Below the pieces are notes generated by a model. That model was not told where the DNA came from. It worked only from the letters and a program-made list of their open reading frames with translations, and searched no databases. A DNA stretch of 18,046 nt from JAHWKS01 sp964458385. Its GTDB lineage: Bacteria; Planctomycetota; Planctomycetia; Pirellulales; Pirellulaceae. Positions 1-8,000 of this stretch are shown piece after piece. Every line of letters begins with the position of its first letter. The first letter of the stretch is position 1. The stretch is taken from the NCBI GenBank assembly GCA_964458385.1, contig CAYWIS010000125.1, forward strand, positions 1 through 18,046. The letters are read 5' to 3'. Both the position numbers and the translations under genes were made by a program.

Positions 1-345
1 CCCTATTTCCGTCAGAATCCCGAAAAGCTTGACGAGTTGGCCACCGGCGAAATCATCTCGGCCGTGCGAGCCAAAGAAGTGGGGCTGGTGGACGAAACCG
101 GCTATATCGAAGACGCCATTGCCCGCGCCGCCGAGTTGGCCAAGCTGGATGAAGACGAATACCGTGTGATCGAGTACGAGGCGCCCTTTCAGTTTGGCAG
201 CCTGATAGGCTTCGCCCACTCCCACGCCACGCCGAGCAACGAATGGTCGGCGCTACTAAACCTCACCACGCCGCGCGCGTACTACCTGGCCACCACTCTG
301 CCCACGCTCTTGACCACCTACCCCAAGTACGGTGGCGAACCCTAA
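1..345 (+). CDS. sppA: SppA-like S49 peptidase, C-terminal fragment (5' end outside window)
   Basis: The reading frame is open from base 1 and stops with TAA at 343-345, so only the last 114 residues are seen. The stretch around residues 13-50, with ATGEIISAVRAKEVGLVDE followed by a D-A-I-A-R-A-A-E-L-A helix, is the usual end of the S49 (SppA/SohB) serine peptidase fold: a 'tag-A-lelGLvDe-Gg-edAi' motif that closes the catalytic domain. The catalytic Ser and Lys would lie upstream of the window. Family members cleave residual signal peptides or other membrane peptides at the cytoplasmic membrane. The last 45 residues, after EYEAPFQFGSL, do not recall a specific motif. The nearest downstream gene is rlmN, 355 bases away and apparently independent. 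A ClpP-like relative is less likely because the 'GLVDE' motif with the following AI-ARAAELA helix is S49-like. Confidence 0.72.
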   Translation, partial: PYFRQNPEKLDELATGEIISAVRAKEVGLVDETGYIEDAIARAAELAKLDEDEYRVIEYEAPFQFGSLIGFAHSHATPSNEWSALLNLTTPRAYYLATTLPTLLTTYPKYGGEP

Positions 346-700
346 GCGTGCGTTACACGCTCTAAATGCACGGTCGCATCGGCTGTGGGCGCCGCCATTA
401 AGGCAAAGAATAACTTATGCCGAGCCGTCCACGAGAAACCGACATCGGGCGGCTCGCGTCGTACCGCTTACGCCATCCAATAGAAGCAGCGCCACGCGAA
501 CCCCAGTCCGTTTATTGGGCGGCAACACAACATCGCCAGCCCCATTTCATTCTTCAGCCCCCATCACCCGCGGAACACACCCGGTAACAAAATCCCCCCA
601 ACCACATCCCCTTCGCCCAACTTGCCGCTTCTCCTAGTCGCATCTTGGTTGCCGGGTAGAATGAAAGCGTGAACCATTCTCTCTAACGGCGACAGCATTC
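346..700. other. Intergenic region without a supported gene
   Basis: No convincing coding region is present. A 101-codon open frame across 332-637 is rich in Arg, Pro, Ser and Thr, has no recognisable motif, and overlaps the end of the peptidase gene. A TAGAAT hexamer at 657-662 could be the -10 element of rlmN. No good -35 element lies at the right distance, and no clear Shine-Dalgarno sequence precedes the rlmN ATG at 701. Confidence 0.5.
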
Positions 701-1753
701 ATGCCGCACCATCTTCTCGACCCCACGCGCAATGACCTGGAAACCTGGCTAGCCGAGCGAGGTGAAAAGCCATTCCGCGCCCGGCAAGTGCGGCAGTGGA
801 TCTTCCACCGCCGCGCTAGTTCGTTTGCGCAGATGACCGATCTGCCCCAAAAACTGCGGGAGGCTTTGGAACAAGAGTTCACGCTTTGGACCACCCAGAT
901 CGTACGGCACAGTCAATCGGAAGATGGTACTGAGAAGCTCCTTTTACAACTGGCGGACGGCGGGCGCATTGAATGTGTGCTGCTGCGCGATGGTGTGCGC
1001 CGCACCATTTGCATTAGTTCGCAGGTGGGTTGCGCCATGGGCTGCGTGTTCTGCGCCAGCGGCTTGGACGGCGTCGACCGGAATCTGACGGCGGGCGAAA
1101 TTGTCGAGCAGATGCTTCGCTTGCAACAACGGGTGGAGCCCGACTTACGTCTCAGCCACATTGTAGTCATGGGCATGGGCGAACCGCTGGCCAACCTCGA
1201 CCGGCTTCTGCCCGCGCTGGAAGTCGCTTCCAACGAAGCGGGGTTAGGAATTAGTTCTCGGCGGATCACCATCTCAACCGTAGGACTCCCTCCCGCCATT
1301 CGCCGCCTGACCGAGCGGGGAGTCCATTACAACCTGGCTGTTTCGTTGCACGCCCCCAACGACGAGCTGCGCAACCGCCTGGTTCCGGTAAACAAAAACA
1401 TTGGCTTGGCCGCAATTCTGGAAGAGGCCGACCGTTACTTCGAAGCTTCGGGGCGCCGCCTGACCTTTGAATATGTGCTTCTGGCCGGCATCAACGACCA
1501 ACCCGAACATGCCCGGCAACTGGTCCATCTCCTGCGGGGCCGGACGGCGCTGCTGAACGTGATTCCTTACAACCCCGTGGCGGGCCTCCCCTACGAAACT
1601 CCTTCGAACAACGCCTGTCGCCGTTTCCGCGAAATTCTCGAGCAAGGCGGGATTAACGTCCAGTTCCGCGAACGCAAAGGCGACAAGATCAACGCTGCCT
1701 GCGGCCAGCTCCGCCGCTCTACCCCCTCGGTCGTCCCTATCACGGCCAAGTAA
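701..1753 (+). CDS. rlmN: 23S rRNA (adenine(2503)-C(2))-methyltransferase RlmN
   Basis: Radical-SAM enzyme that methylates C2 of A2503 in the 23S rRNA peptidyl-transferase centre (and, in E. coli, A37 of some tRNAs). The 350-residue length is normal. The N-terminus carries the RNA-binding accessory region, with GEKPFRARQVRQW at residues 21-33. The Fe-S cluster motif CxxxCxxC is at C111, C115 and C118 (VGCAMGCVFCASG). MGMGEPLAN at 157-165 and SLHAPND at 215-221 are the expected SAM and substrate regions. The C-terminal GDKINAACGQLRR contains C334, equivalent to the methyl-carrying Cys355 of E. coli. The ATG at 701 fits the family N-terminus, which begins directly with the LLD-x-T/N-R helix; no strong ribosome-binding site is visible. 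No neighbouring gene is obviously co-transcribed. Confidence 0.96.
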   Translation: MPHHLLDPTRNDLETWLAERGEKPFRARQVRQWIFHRRASSFAQMTDLPQKLREALEQEFTLWTTQIVRHSQSEDGTEKLLLQLADGGRIECVLLRDGVRRTICISSQVGCAMGCVFCASGLDGVDRNLTAGEIVEQMLRLQQRVEPDLRLSHIVVMGMGEPLANLDRLLPALEVASNEAGLGISSRRITISTVGLPPAIRRLTERGVHYNLAVSLHAPNDELRNRLVPVNKNIGLAAILEEADRYFEASGRRLTFEYVLLAGINDQPEHARQLVHLLRGRTALLNVIPYNPVAGLPYETPSNNACRRFREILEQGGINVQFRERKGDKINAACGQLRRSTPSVVPITAK

Positions 1754-2004
1754 CCACACCACGCCGCCGTGGCGATGTGAGTATCCCACCCCAACTACGG
1801 GCTTCTTGAGTTCTCGTTCGATCTTCTTTGCGTTAGCCGGCAACTGGAGCGACGGCGGTGATCGAACATTCCCCAGTTGTTAGTGCTGTTGCGCATAAGG
1901 CTCAGAACGCCCCACAATGACCTTTACGGCCAAACTCTTGCCCCAAAAAACAGGGAAAGCAGGCTATTTCAGAATACCTTTCCCTCACTTATAGGGCTTT
2001 CGTT
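1754..2004. other. Intergenic region with a possible stem-loop after rlmN
   Basis: No gene is seen here. Directly after the rlmN stop, CCACG (1759-1763) pairs with CGTGG (1768-1772) across a four-base loop. CACA/TGTG (1755-1758 and 1776-1779) could extend the stem through a small bulge. No T-run follows, so a rho-independent terminator is not supported. Just before the ATG at 2005 is a TATAGG hexamer (1990-1995) that could serve as a -10 element with a very short leader. Confidence 0.35.
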
Positions 2005-2128
2005 ATGACGTCGGTTCCGCGGGAAGATTGTCCTCACGTCGAGCAGTTGCGGTTACTTGTAGCAGGAACCGTTGAGGCCGAGGATGCAACGATCTTGCGG
2101 CGGCATCTGGAATGCTGTCCTTCCTGTA

Positions 2129-2138
2129 NNNNNNNNNN
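2129..2138. other. Assembly gap (ten N)
   Basis: A run of exactly ten N interrupts the zinc-finger/kinase gene right after the HxxxCxxC motif. The identical length of the second N run at 8921-8930 suggests a fixed placeholder, so the true missing length is unknown. Confidence 0.9.
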
Positions 2139-2157
2139 ATCGCGGTTTCTGACACTT

Positions 2158-2178
2158 TCGACCACCGCCAGACACGAG
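2158..2178 (+). repeat. 21-base exact direct repeat, copy 1
   Basis: Bases 2158-2178, just after the first N run, are identical to 12306-12326 inside the rlmK-like gene. In one frame this copy reads FDHRQTR, the same residues that the rlmK copy encodes in FLDHRQTR. The flanks are not obviously similar. Confidence 0.7.
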
Positions 2179-2337
2179 GCGTCCCGACTCCCCTTGGCCG
2201 CTCAGCCCGCAACGGCGGCAGGCGGCGCTACGGCAACGTTGTCCTTCCACCGCCGTCCGCGGACGATGCCCCAGTAGCGACTCTTGCTCAACACGCCCAG
2301 CCCACGCAAGACCTCACCGCGTCAACCGCAACCAAGC

Positions 2338-3478
2338 ATGGAAACGAGGCTGGCGGACCCCACCTTGAGCTTTTCCCTTGCGCCCGGCGTCTATGACGCG
2401 TCAAACGAACCAGTCCGATTGGGACCGTATCGCCTTCTGGCCAAACTTGGCGAGGGGGGCATGGGAGCGGTCTACAAGGCCCAGCACGAACACTTGGACA
2501 AGATCGTAGCGGTCAAAGTGCTTCCTCAGCGCGTCACGCAGCACGCGGGGGCGGTGGCGCGCTTCAAGCGCGAAATGAAGGCGGTCGGTAAGCTCAACCA
2601 TCCCAACATTGTGCAAGCCCCCGACGCTGGCGAGATCGACGGCGTGCACTACCTGACGATGGAGTTTGTGGAAGGAACCGACCTGCAAAAGCTGGTGCAG
2701 CGTCGCGGGCCGCTTTCAATCGCCAACGCCTGCAAGGCAGTGCGACAGGCGGCGCAAGCCCTGGCCGCGGCGCCCTCTGACCAATCGCCTCAGAAACTCG
2801 GCGTCTGGGAAATGGGGCCTGAACCACCGTGGTTTGGCGCTCAGCTAAGTTTCGACTGGATGAACTCGGCGATGCTGCCCGGAATCGTCGAGCGTCCCAC
2901 CAAGCTGCCGGGTATTCAGCGCTGGAATGTTGACACCGTTTGGCCACGGGGCTACGCACAAGTGGTCCTCTGGAGTCCTGACGGCCAAAGCGTCGTGGCC
3001 ATAGGCTACGGGTGGTTCGACGCCCAGGGAAATGTGTTCGCCCCTAGTTGGCGTGCGCGACGTGTCGCTTGGCGTCCCGACAACCGTTTGACCGCTGAAC
3101 GCCGACAGATTTCCAATTACCATGCTTTATCCGTATGCTCTCCTTACACAGGTGAAACCGTCCGGCAACGGTCTATTAACAGGAATTGCCATCAAATCGA
3201 CTGGAGTCCATTAGGCAACCTCATTGCGACGGGCTCCCATCAATCCACAATCACAGCCTGGACTGCCGATGACCTGCAACCTCTTTGGCACGCGGTGCTG
3301 TTGCCTGAAGGGAAGGCGGCCACGTTCTCTGTGGCGGGAGAGCTGATTTCCAATAACGCGGAAAAGGTCGATCCGTATCTGGTCTGTTATCTTGAACGTG
3401 ATGATGGCAAGATTGAAAATCTCACGCCCGCCGAGTTCCGCGAACTGATCTCGGCGACGCCCCCCCGCAACGGAATGA
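2338..3478 (+). pseudogene. Truncated Hanks-type Ser/Thr kinase joined to WD40-like repeats
   Basis: The frame opens at a TTG at 2284; the ATG at 2338 gives METRLADPTLSF. It then encodes a kinase N-lobe: the glycine loop LGEGGMGAVYKA, the VAIK-type lysine in IVAVKVLP, the alphaC region FKREMKAVGKLNHPNIV, and the hinge YLTMEFVEGTDL. After alphaE (CKAVRQAAQALA) the sequence jumps to PSDQSPQKLGVWE. The HRD catalytic loop, DFG motif and activation segment are absent. The rest resembles a planctomycete WD40 tail: LPGIQRWNVDTVWPRG, VVLWSPDGQSVVAIG, IDWSPLGNLIATGS and a closing NLTPAEFRELI. As written, the frame stays open to 4005 by running out of frame through the HIT gene. Removing one C from the seven-C run at 3460-3466 would end it at TGA 3476-3478, which is the extent given here. 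It cannot be an active kinase in this form. It may be a pseudogene, a pseudokinase or a collapsed assembly. Confidence 0.6.
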
Positions 3479-3514
3479 ACCAGCGGCGCTGTGACGGCGC
3501 CGGCCCAAGAACGC

Positions 3515-3910
3515 ATGACGCAATCCAATCCGTTTCTGACCGACACCGACCGGCCGCTGGTTGCGATTCGTGGTTTGCGCGGCGGGTACGTGCAGCTAGC
3601 GTCGGCGCAGGAGATCACCAACTACCGGGCGCTCCCCCAAGCGTTGTTTGTTGCAGCGCAAGATTGGGCGGCCCGGCTCGAAGGGCTCGGCGCGCGCCGA
3701 GTGTATTGGATCACGCTCTCCGAGGTCGTACGTCACTTGCACATTCACCTTTATCCTCGTTGGACCGACGAGGAGCCCCAAGGGCTAGCCTTGTTCGAGC
3801 AGCGTCATGCGTCGCCGCAGCCGCCTTGGACGCCTCAAATCCTGGCCGCGTTCGATGCCTGGATCCAGGCCCACGCCGTTCACGTAATTCAAGCGCCCTC
3901 TGGCTCTTAG
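3515..3910 (+). CDS. HIT-family (histidine triad) protein
   Basis: A 131-residue protein from the ATG at 3515; a GTG at 3491 would add eight residues. The histidine triad HLHIHLYPRW (residues 74-83) matches the HIT signature H-phi-H-phi-H-phi-phi, where the middle His is the nucleophile in nucleotidyl transfer or hydrolysis. Family members act on dinucleoside polyphosphates, nucleoside phosphoramidates or AMP conjugates; the substrate here is unknown. The usual strand-helix portion before the triad is present (YVQLASAQEITNYRALPQAL, then WAARLEGLGARRVYWITLSE). The Zn-binding cysteines seen in many HIT proteins are absent. A large part of the gene is also open in the frame of the upstream kinase/WD40 remnant, but the HIT frame holds the conserved motif and is the real one. 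There is no clear ribosome-binding site, and coupling to the preceding frame is possible. Confidence 0.78.
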   Translation: MTQSNPFLTDTDRPLVAIRGLRGGYVQLASAQEITNYRALPQALFVAAQDWAARLEGLGARRVYWITLSEVVRHLHIHLYPRWTDEEPQGLALFEQRHASPQPPWTPQILAAFDAWIQAHAVHVIQAPSGS

Positions 3911-4224
3911 CTCCTTGGATCAACACCGTAAACGCCCGATACGATGAGACAACCACCTGCGGGCGCCAGCGCCGTTTTCGGTCCCAACCTTTCCACGCAG
4001 GCTGACCCAAGAACGCCCCCTACCCAGTAAGGCTTCATCACAGGAGATGTATAGAAACGTGTCGCTCATTGGCGATAAGAGCGGCATGTTTAGCCGGCCA
4101 TTCGCCGGGGAGGCCAACGCAGTCCGCGAAGGGAGGCGGTTGAAGCAGGGGGCGGGGGTCCTTTACAATTCGCGGCTTAGGAAAGGGGCGGCGAATTTGA
4201 GCGGCTTGCAACGCGAGGCGTGGT
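3911..4224. other. Intergenic region upstream of the ABC transporter
   Basis: No coding region is supported. A short perfect hairpin, CCGGC (4094-4098) and GCCGG (4104-4108) with a five-base loop, is not followed by a T-run. The transporter promoter candidate lies at 4140-4169, and a GAGG ribosome-binding site at 4215-4218 precedes the GTG start at 4225. Confidence 0.5.
4140..4169 (+). promoter_or_regulatory. Candidate sigma-70-type promoter of the ABC transporter genes
   Basis: TTGAAG (4140-4145) and TACAAT (4164-4169) are separated by 18 bases and match the housekeeping consensus well. Transcription would start near 4176, about 50 bases before the GTG at 4225. This is the clearest sigma-70-type match I found in the window. 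Confidence 0.5.
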
Positions 4225-4905
4225 GTGGCTGAGCTGATTGTGGAGAATGTGGTCAAGGAGTATCCCACCCCCACAACGCCGCTTGAGGTGTTGCGGGGCG
4301 TGTCGTTGCGATTGCAGTCGGGTGAGAACCTGGCGATTCTTGGCCCCAGCGGGTCGGGCAAAAGCACGCTGCTGCATGTGATCGGCGCGCTGGATGCGCC
4401 GACCTCGGGCAAGGTAACGCTCGATGGGCAAGACCCTTTCGCGCTCCCCGAGAAGGACTTGGCGCACTTTCGTAACCGGAACATCGGATTCATTTTTCAA
4501 GACCATCACCTCTTGCCGCAGCTTACGGTGCTGGAAAACGTGCTGCTTCCCACCTTGGCCGAAGGCAAGCCCGACGCTGCAACCCAGCAACGAGCAAAGG
4601 ACTTGCTGGAGCGCGTGGGGCTTTCTCATCGGCTAACGCATCGACCGGCCGAACTCTCCGGCGGCGAGCGCGGTCGGGCGGCGGTGGCCCGCTCGCTCAT
4701 TCGCAACCCTGTATTGCTCTTAGCCGACGAGCCAACAGGAAACCTGGACCGCAAAAATGCCGTCGCCATTGGCGAGCTACTTCTCGAACTGCAAAAGCAA
4801 GAGAACACCATGCTGATTGTCGTCACCCATAGCTTGGAGTTGGCCGACATGCTTTCTCGTCGTGTGGAGCTAGAGGATGGCAAGTTGGTGGAGCTGCCGG
4901 CGTAA
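4225..4905 (+). CDS. ABC transporter ATP-binding protein, LolD/MacB type
   Basis: A 226-residue cytoplasmic ATPase that would power the FtsX-type permease encoded next. Walker A is GPSGSGKST (residues 40-48), the Q-loop is IFQDHHLLPQ (Q92), the signature is LSGGE (144-148), Walker B is VLLLADEPTGNLD (163-175, catalytic E169), and the switch His is H202 in VVTHS. The IFQ-x-HHLLP-x-LTVLENV segment and overall length are typical of LolD and MacB, which drive lipoprotein release or mechanotransmission rather than classical import. After the signature the usual Gln is replaced (LSGGERGR, G150). The GTG start at 4225 is supported by GAGG six bases upstream and by the family N-terminus. The substrate is not evident. 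A stop-to-start gap of 103 bases to the permease suggests an operon. Confidence 0.93.
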   Translation: MAELIVENVVKEYPTPTTPLEVLRGVSLRLQSGENLAILGPSGSGKSTLLHVIGALDAPTSGKVTLDGQDPFALPEKDLAHFRNRNIGFIFQDHHLLPQLTVLENVLLPTLAEGKPDAATQQRAKDLLERVGLSHRLTHRPAELSGGERGRAAVARSLIRNPVLLLADEPTGNLDRKNAVAIGELLLELQKQENTMLIVVTHSLELADMLSRRVELEDGKLVELPA

Positions 4906-5008
4906 CCGTTGAGAGGTCGAAGGTAAAGAAGTGTTGGCCGAAGGCGTTAGTCGTTTGGGTGAGGTGGCGGAATATCTTGGACCGGTGGAAACTCGTTTGT
5001 AATTTGCT

Positions 5009-8000
5009 ATGTCTTTTTGGCGTCTCGTCTTCTCCAGCCTGCGGTTCCATTGGCGCATTCATGTGGCGGTAGCGCTAGGGGTAGCAGCAGCCACGGCGGT
5101 GCTCACCGGAGCGCTGTTGGTCGGCGACTCGGTTCGCGGCAGCTTGCGCGAGTTGACGCTCGACGGACTGGGACGCATCGACGAAGTCCTCGCCACCGAC
5201 CGATTCTTTCGGGTCGACCTGGCTCGTGAACTGGAAACCGCTGAACCATTTCAACAGCATTACGACTCGACCACGCCGGCGATTATGTTTCCCCGCGCCA
5301 CCGTGGAGCGCGCCGGCGAAGACAATTTCCAACTGGCCGGCGGCGTAACCGTCATCGGTAGCGACGCAGCATTCTGGAAGCTCAGCCCGCCCAACGGCCC
5401 CACACCAGCACGGCTGCCCGAAAGCGGCGAAGTGATTCTTAACCAACCGCTGGCCGACGAATTGGGCGTGCAAGTGGGCGACCGCGTAACGGTCCGCCTG
5501 GTCAAGGCCAATCAAACGCCGGCCGATAGCCCCTTGGGGCGCCGTTCGGACCGCACGCGCAGCTTGCCGCAATTAGAGGTGATCGAGATTCTGCCAGCCG
5601 CCGGACTAGGCCGCTTCAGCTTGACGCCTAGCCAGCACTTGCCGCGCATTGCCTATCTGTCGATGGCGGTTCTTCAAGACGCGCTTGGTCAGAACGAAAA
5701 GGCCAACGCCCTACTGGTCGCCAGCCGCACTCCCGATGCTCCGCCCACGGGCGAAGCTCGGCAAGCGCTTACGCAAAGCCTGCGGCCCTCGCTGGCCGAC
5801 TATGGTTTTTCGCTCCAGCGGGTGACGCGCACCTTCCAGCCCAACGAGAACGCGCCAGCCGAAACGATCTACGACTACTTCAACTTCACCACGGACCGCA
5901 TGATCTTCGCTCCTGAAGCGGCGGCCGTGGCCGAGGAAGCCTTCGCCCCTTACGACGCGCAGCCGGTGTTCACCTACCTGGCAAACCTCATCCAGCGTGT
6001 TCCCGAAGGCGGGCCTGCCGAAGGAGGCGTATCGTACTCCACCGTCTCGGCGCTGGAATCGACCAAAGAGCTTGGCCCGCTGCTTGACGAAAACGGCCAG
6101 CCGATCCATCTGGCCGACGACGAGATCGTCTTGGTCGATTGGGCGGCGCAAGATTTGAACGCTCAGGTAGGCGACATCATCCGTCTCACCTACTTCGCCC
6201 CAGAAACCACCCACGGCCAGACGCAAGAGCTGACAGCCGACTTCCGCCTCCGGGCGATTGCGCCGCTCACGAAGCCGTCGCGTCCGTATAGCCGCCGTCG
6301 ACCGGCGCAGTTCGACGAGCGACCACAGCTCACCAACGATCCAGATCTGACGCCCGAGGTGGAAGGCGTTACCGACCAAGCGACTATCGACGATTGGGAT
6401 GCCCCCTTTCCCATGACGCACCGCGTGCGTTCCGAGGACGACGAATACTGGCAAGATCACCGCACTACGCCCAAGGCGTACATCTCGCTGGCCGCTGGGC
6501 AAAAACTGTGGGGGAGCCGCTTTGGGCAAGTCACGTCGTTCCGCATTCCTGCCGCCAGCGCGCCAGGGCCAAGCCCTGAGGTGATTTTAGAGCAAGCGTT
6601 CCGGCAAACGTTGGCTCAGCGTGGCGAGAGCCTGGACTTCGTGTTTACGCCCATCAAGCAACGCGGGCTGGAAGCGGCCCAAGGCACAACACCGTTCAAC
6701 CTGCTGTTCTTGGGTTTTAGCTTCTTCATCATTGCCGCAGCGTTAATGCTCACGGCGCTCTTGTTCCGCTTGGGGCTAGAGCGGCGAGCCAAGGAATTCG
6801 GTCTGCTCTTGGCGGTCGGCACGCCGCGCGGCAAAACCAGCCACTTATTCATCGCCGAAGGCGCCGCCGTAGCGGCCCTGGGTGGATTGCTCGGTGTGGC
6901 GGCGGGCGTCGGTTACGCTTGGCTGATGCTGGCGGGCTTACGCACGTTGTGGGTCGAGGCAATCGTGACGCCGTTTGTGCACTTGCATTGGACGTGGCGC
7001 AGCTTATTGATCGGCTACTTGAGCGGCGTGGTGGTGTCTGCCTTGACAATCGCCGGCACGGCCCGCCGGATGCGGCGAGTTTCCGTGCGCCGACTGATGA
7101 GCGGGCAAGCGACCGAACCTCCCACCGCGGCGCAACGACGCTCGTCGCGGGCTACGTGGGTGGCGGCAGGTTTGTTGGCAGTCGCCGTTGGGCTCGGAGT
7201 GGTGGCGGTGCAACTTCGGGGCGAAGCGCAGGCCGGCGCCTTCTTTGGCGGCGGCGCGGCAATGCTGGCTGCTGCCCTGACCTTACTATGGTCCCGGCTA
7301 CGGCGCGGCGGCCGGACCGACGGGGGCGCGTACTCGCTTCCTGGGTTGGCGGCGCGAAACGCCAGCCGCAATCCGCTCCGCAGCACTTTGACCATCGGCC
7401 TGATGGCGACCGCCTGCTTCTTGATCGTCGCCATTAGCGCATTTCGCATGGCGCCCACGGCCGAAGGAATCGGCGGCTTTGACCTTCTGGCCGAAAGCGA
7501 TCGGCCGATGTTCGCCAACCTGAACGACGCCGAACAACGCCGTGACCTGCTTGGCCCCGAAGCCTCTTTGCTCGACGGCGGTCGTGTTCTTTCGCTGCGG
7601 CTCAAGCCGGGTGAAGACGCCAGTTGCCGCAACATCTACCAAACGACGCGCCCCCGCGTGATGGGCGTTACCCCCGAACTGTACGAGCACTTCTCCACGC
7701 CCGGCGTGCAACCTTTTGCCTGGTCCGCTTCCGACGCTCAAACCGATGCCGAGAAAGCCAACCCCTGGCTCGTGCTGCGGCGTCCGACAGCGCCGGAAGA
7801 TCCCGTGCCTATGGTGCTCGATAAAAACACCGCTCACTACAGCCTGCATCTAACTCAAGGCGTGGGCGAAGAGTTCACCATCACGGAAACCGATGGGCGC
7901 GTAATTCGATTCCGCGTCGTAGGGTTGCTTTCCAACACCATACTGCAAGGCAGCCTGTTTATCGACGAAGCGCACTTCACCCGGCTCTATCCCGAAGTGA

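Larger units (their letters stand above)
2005..2277 (+). pseudogene. N-terminal zinc-finger-like segment of a disrupted Ser/Thr kinase gene
   Basis: From the ATG at 2005 the frame encodes a short segment beginning with MTSVPREDCPHVEQLRLLVA. It ends in HLECCPSC, an HxxxCxxC zinc-finger (zf-HC2-like) motif. Planctomycete Hanks-type kinases and sigma-factor partners often begin this way, with 'CP...L..ll.g.l....a..i..Hle.C..C'. The segment runs into a ten-N assembly gap at 2129-2138. After the gap this frame ends at TAG (2275-2277), only a few bases before the kinase frame opens. Another frame is open from the gap to about 2393, so a suitable true gap length plus one indel in 2278-2393 would join the zinc finger to the kinase. 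Whether the break is biological or an assembly error cannot be decided here. Confidence 0.5.

Noticed and set aside
332..637. 101-codon open frame on the plus strand after the SppA-like fragment
   Set aside because: It overlaps the end of the peptidase gene, has no recognisable motif or ribosome-binding site, and its Arg/Pro/Ser/Thr-rich composition is typical of chance translation of GC-rich DNA.
1779..1792. 14-base match between 1779-1792 and about 4258-4271
   Set aside because: One match of this length is expected by chance in an 18 kb GC-rich window, and the contexts (intergenic and ABC ATPase coding) are unrelated.
1274..1843. 189-codon minus-strand open frame opposite rlmN
   Set aside because: It is antisense to most of the conserved 3' half of rlmN and has no motif of its own; long antisense frames are expected in GC-rich genes.
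5711..6529. 272-codon minus-strand open frame inside the permease gene
   Set aside because: It is a shadow of the FtsX permease gene; the plus-strand frame is continuous over 1171 codons with clear family motifs.
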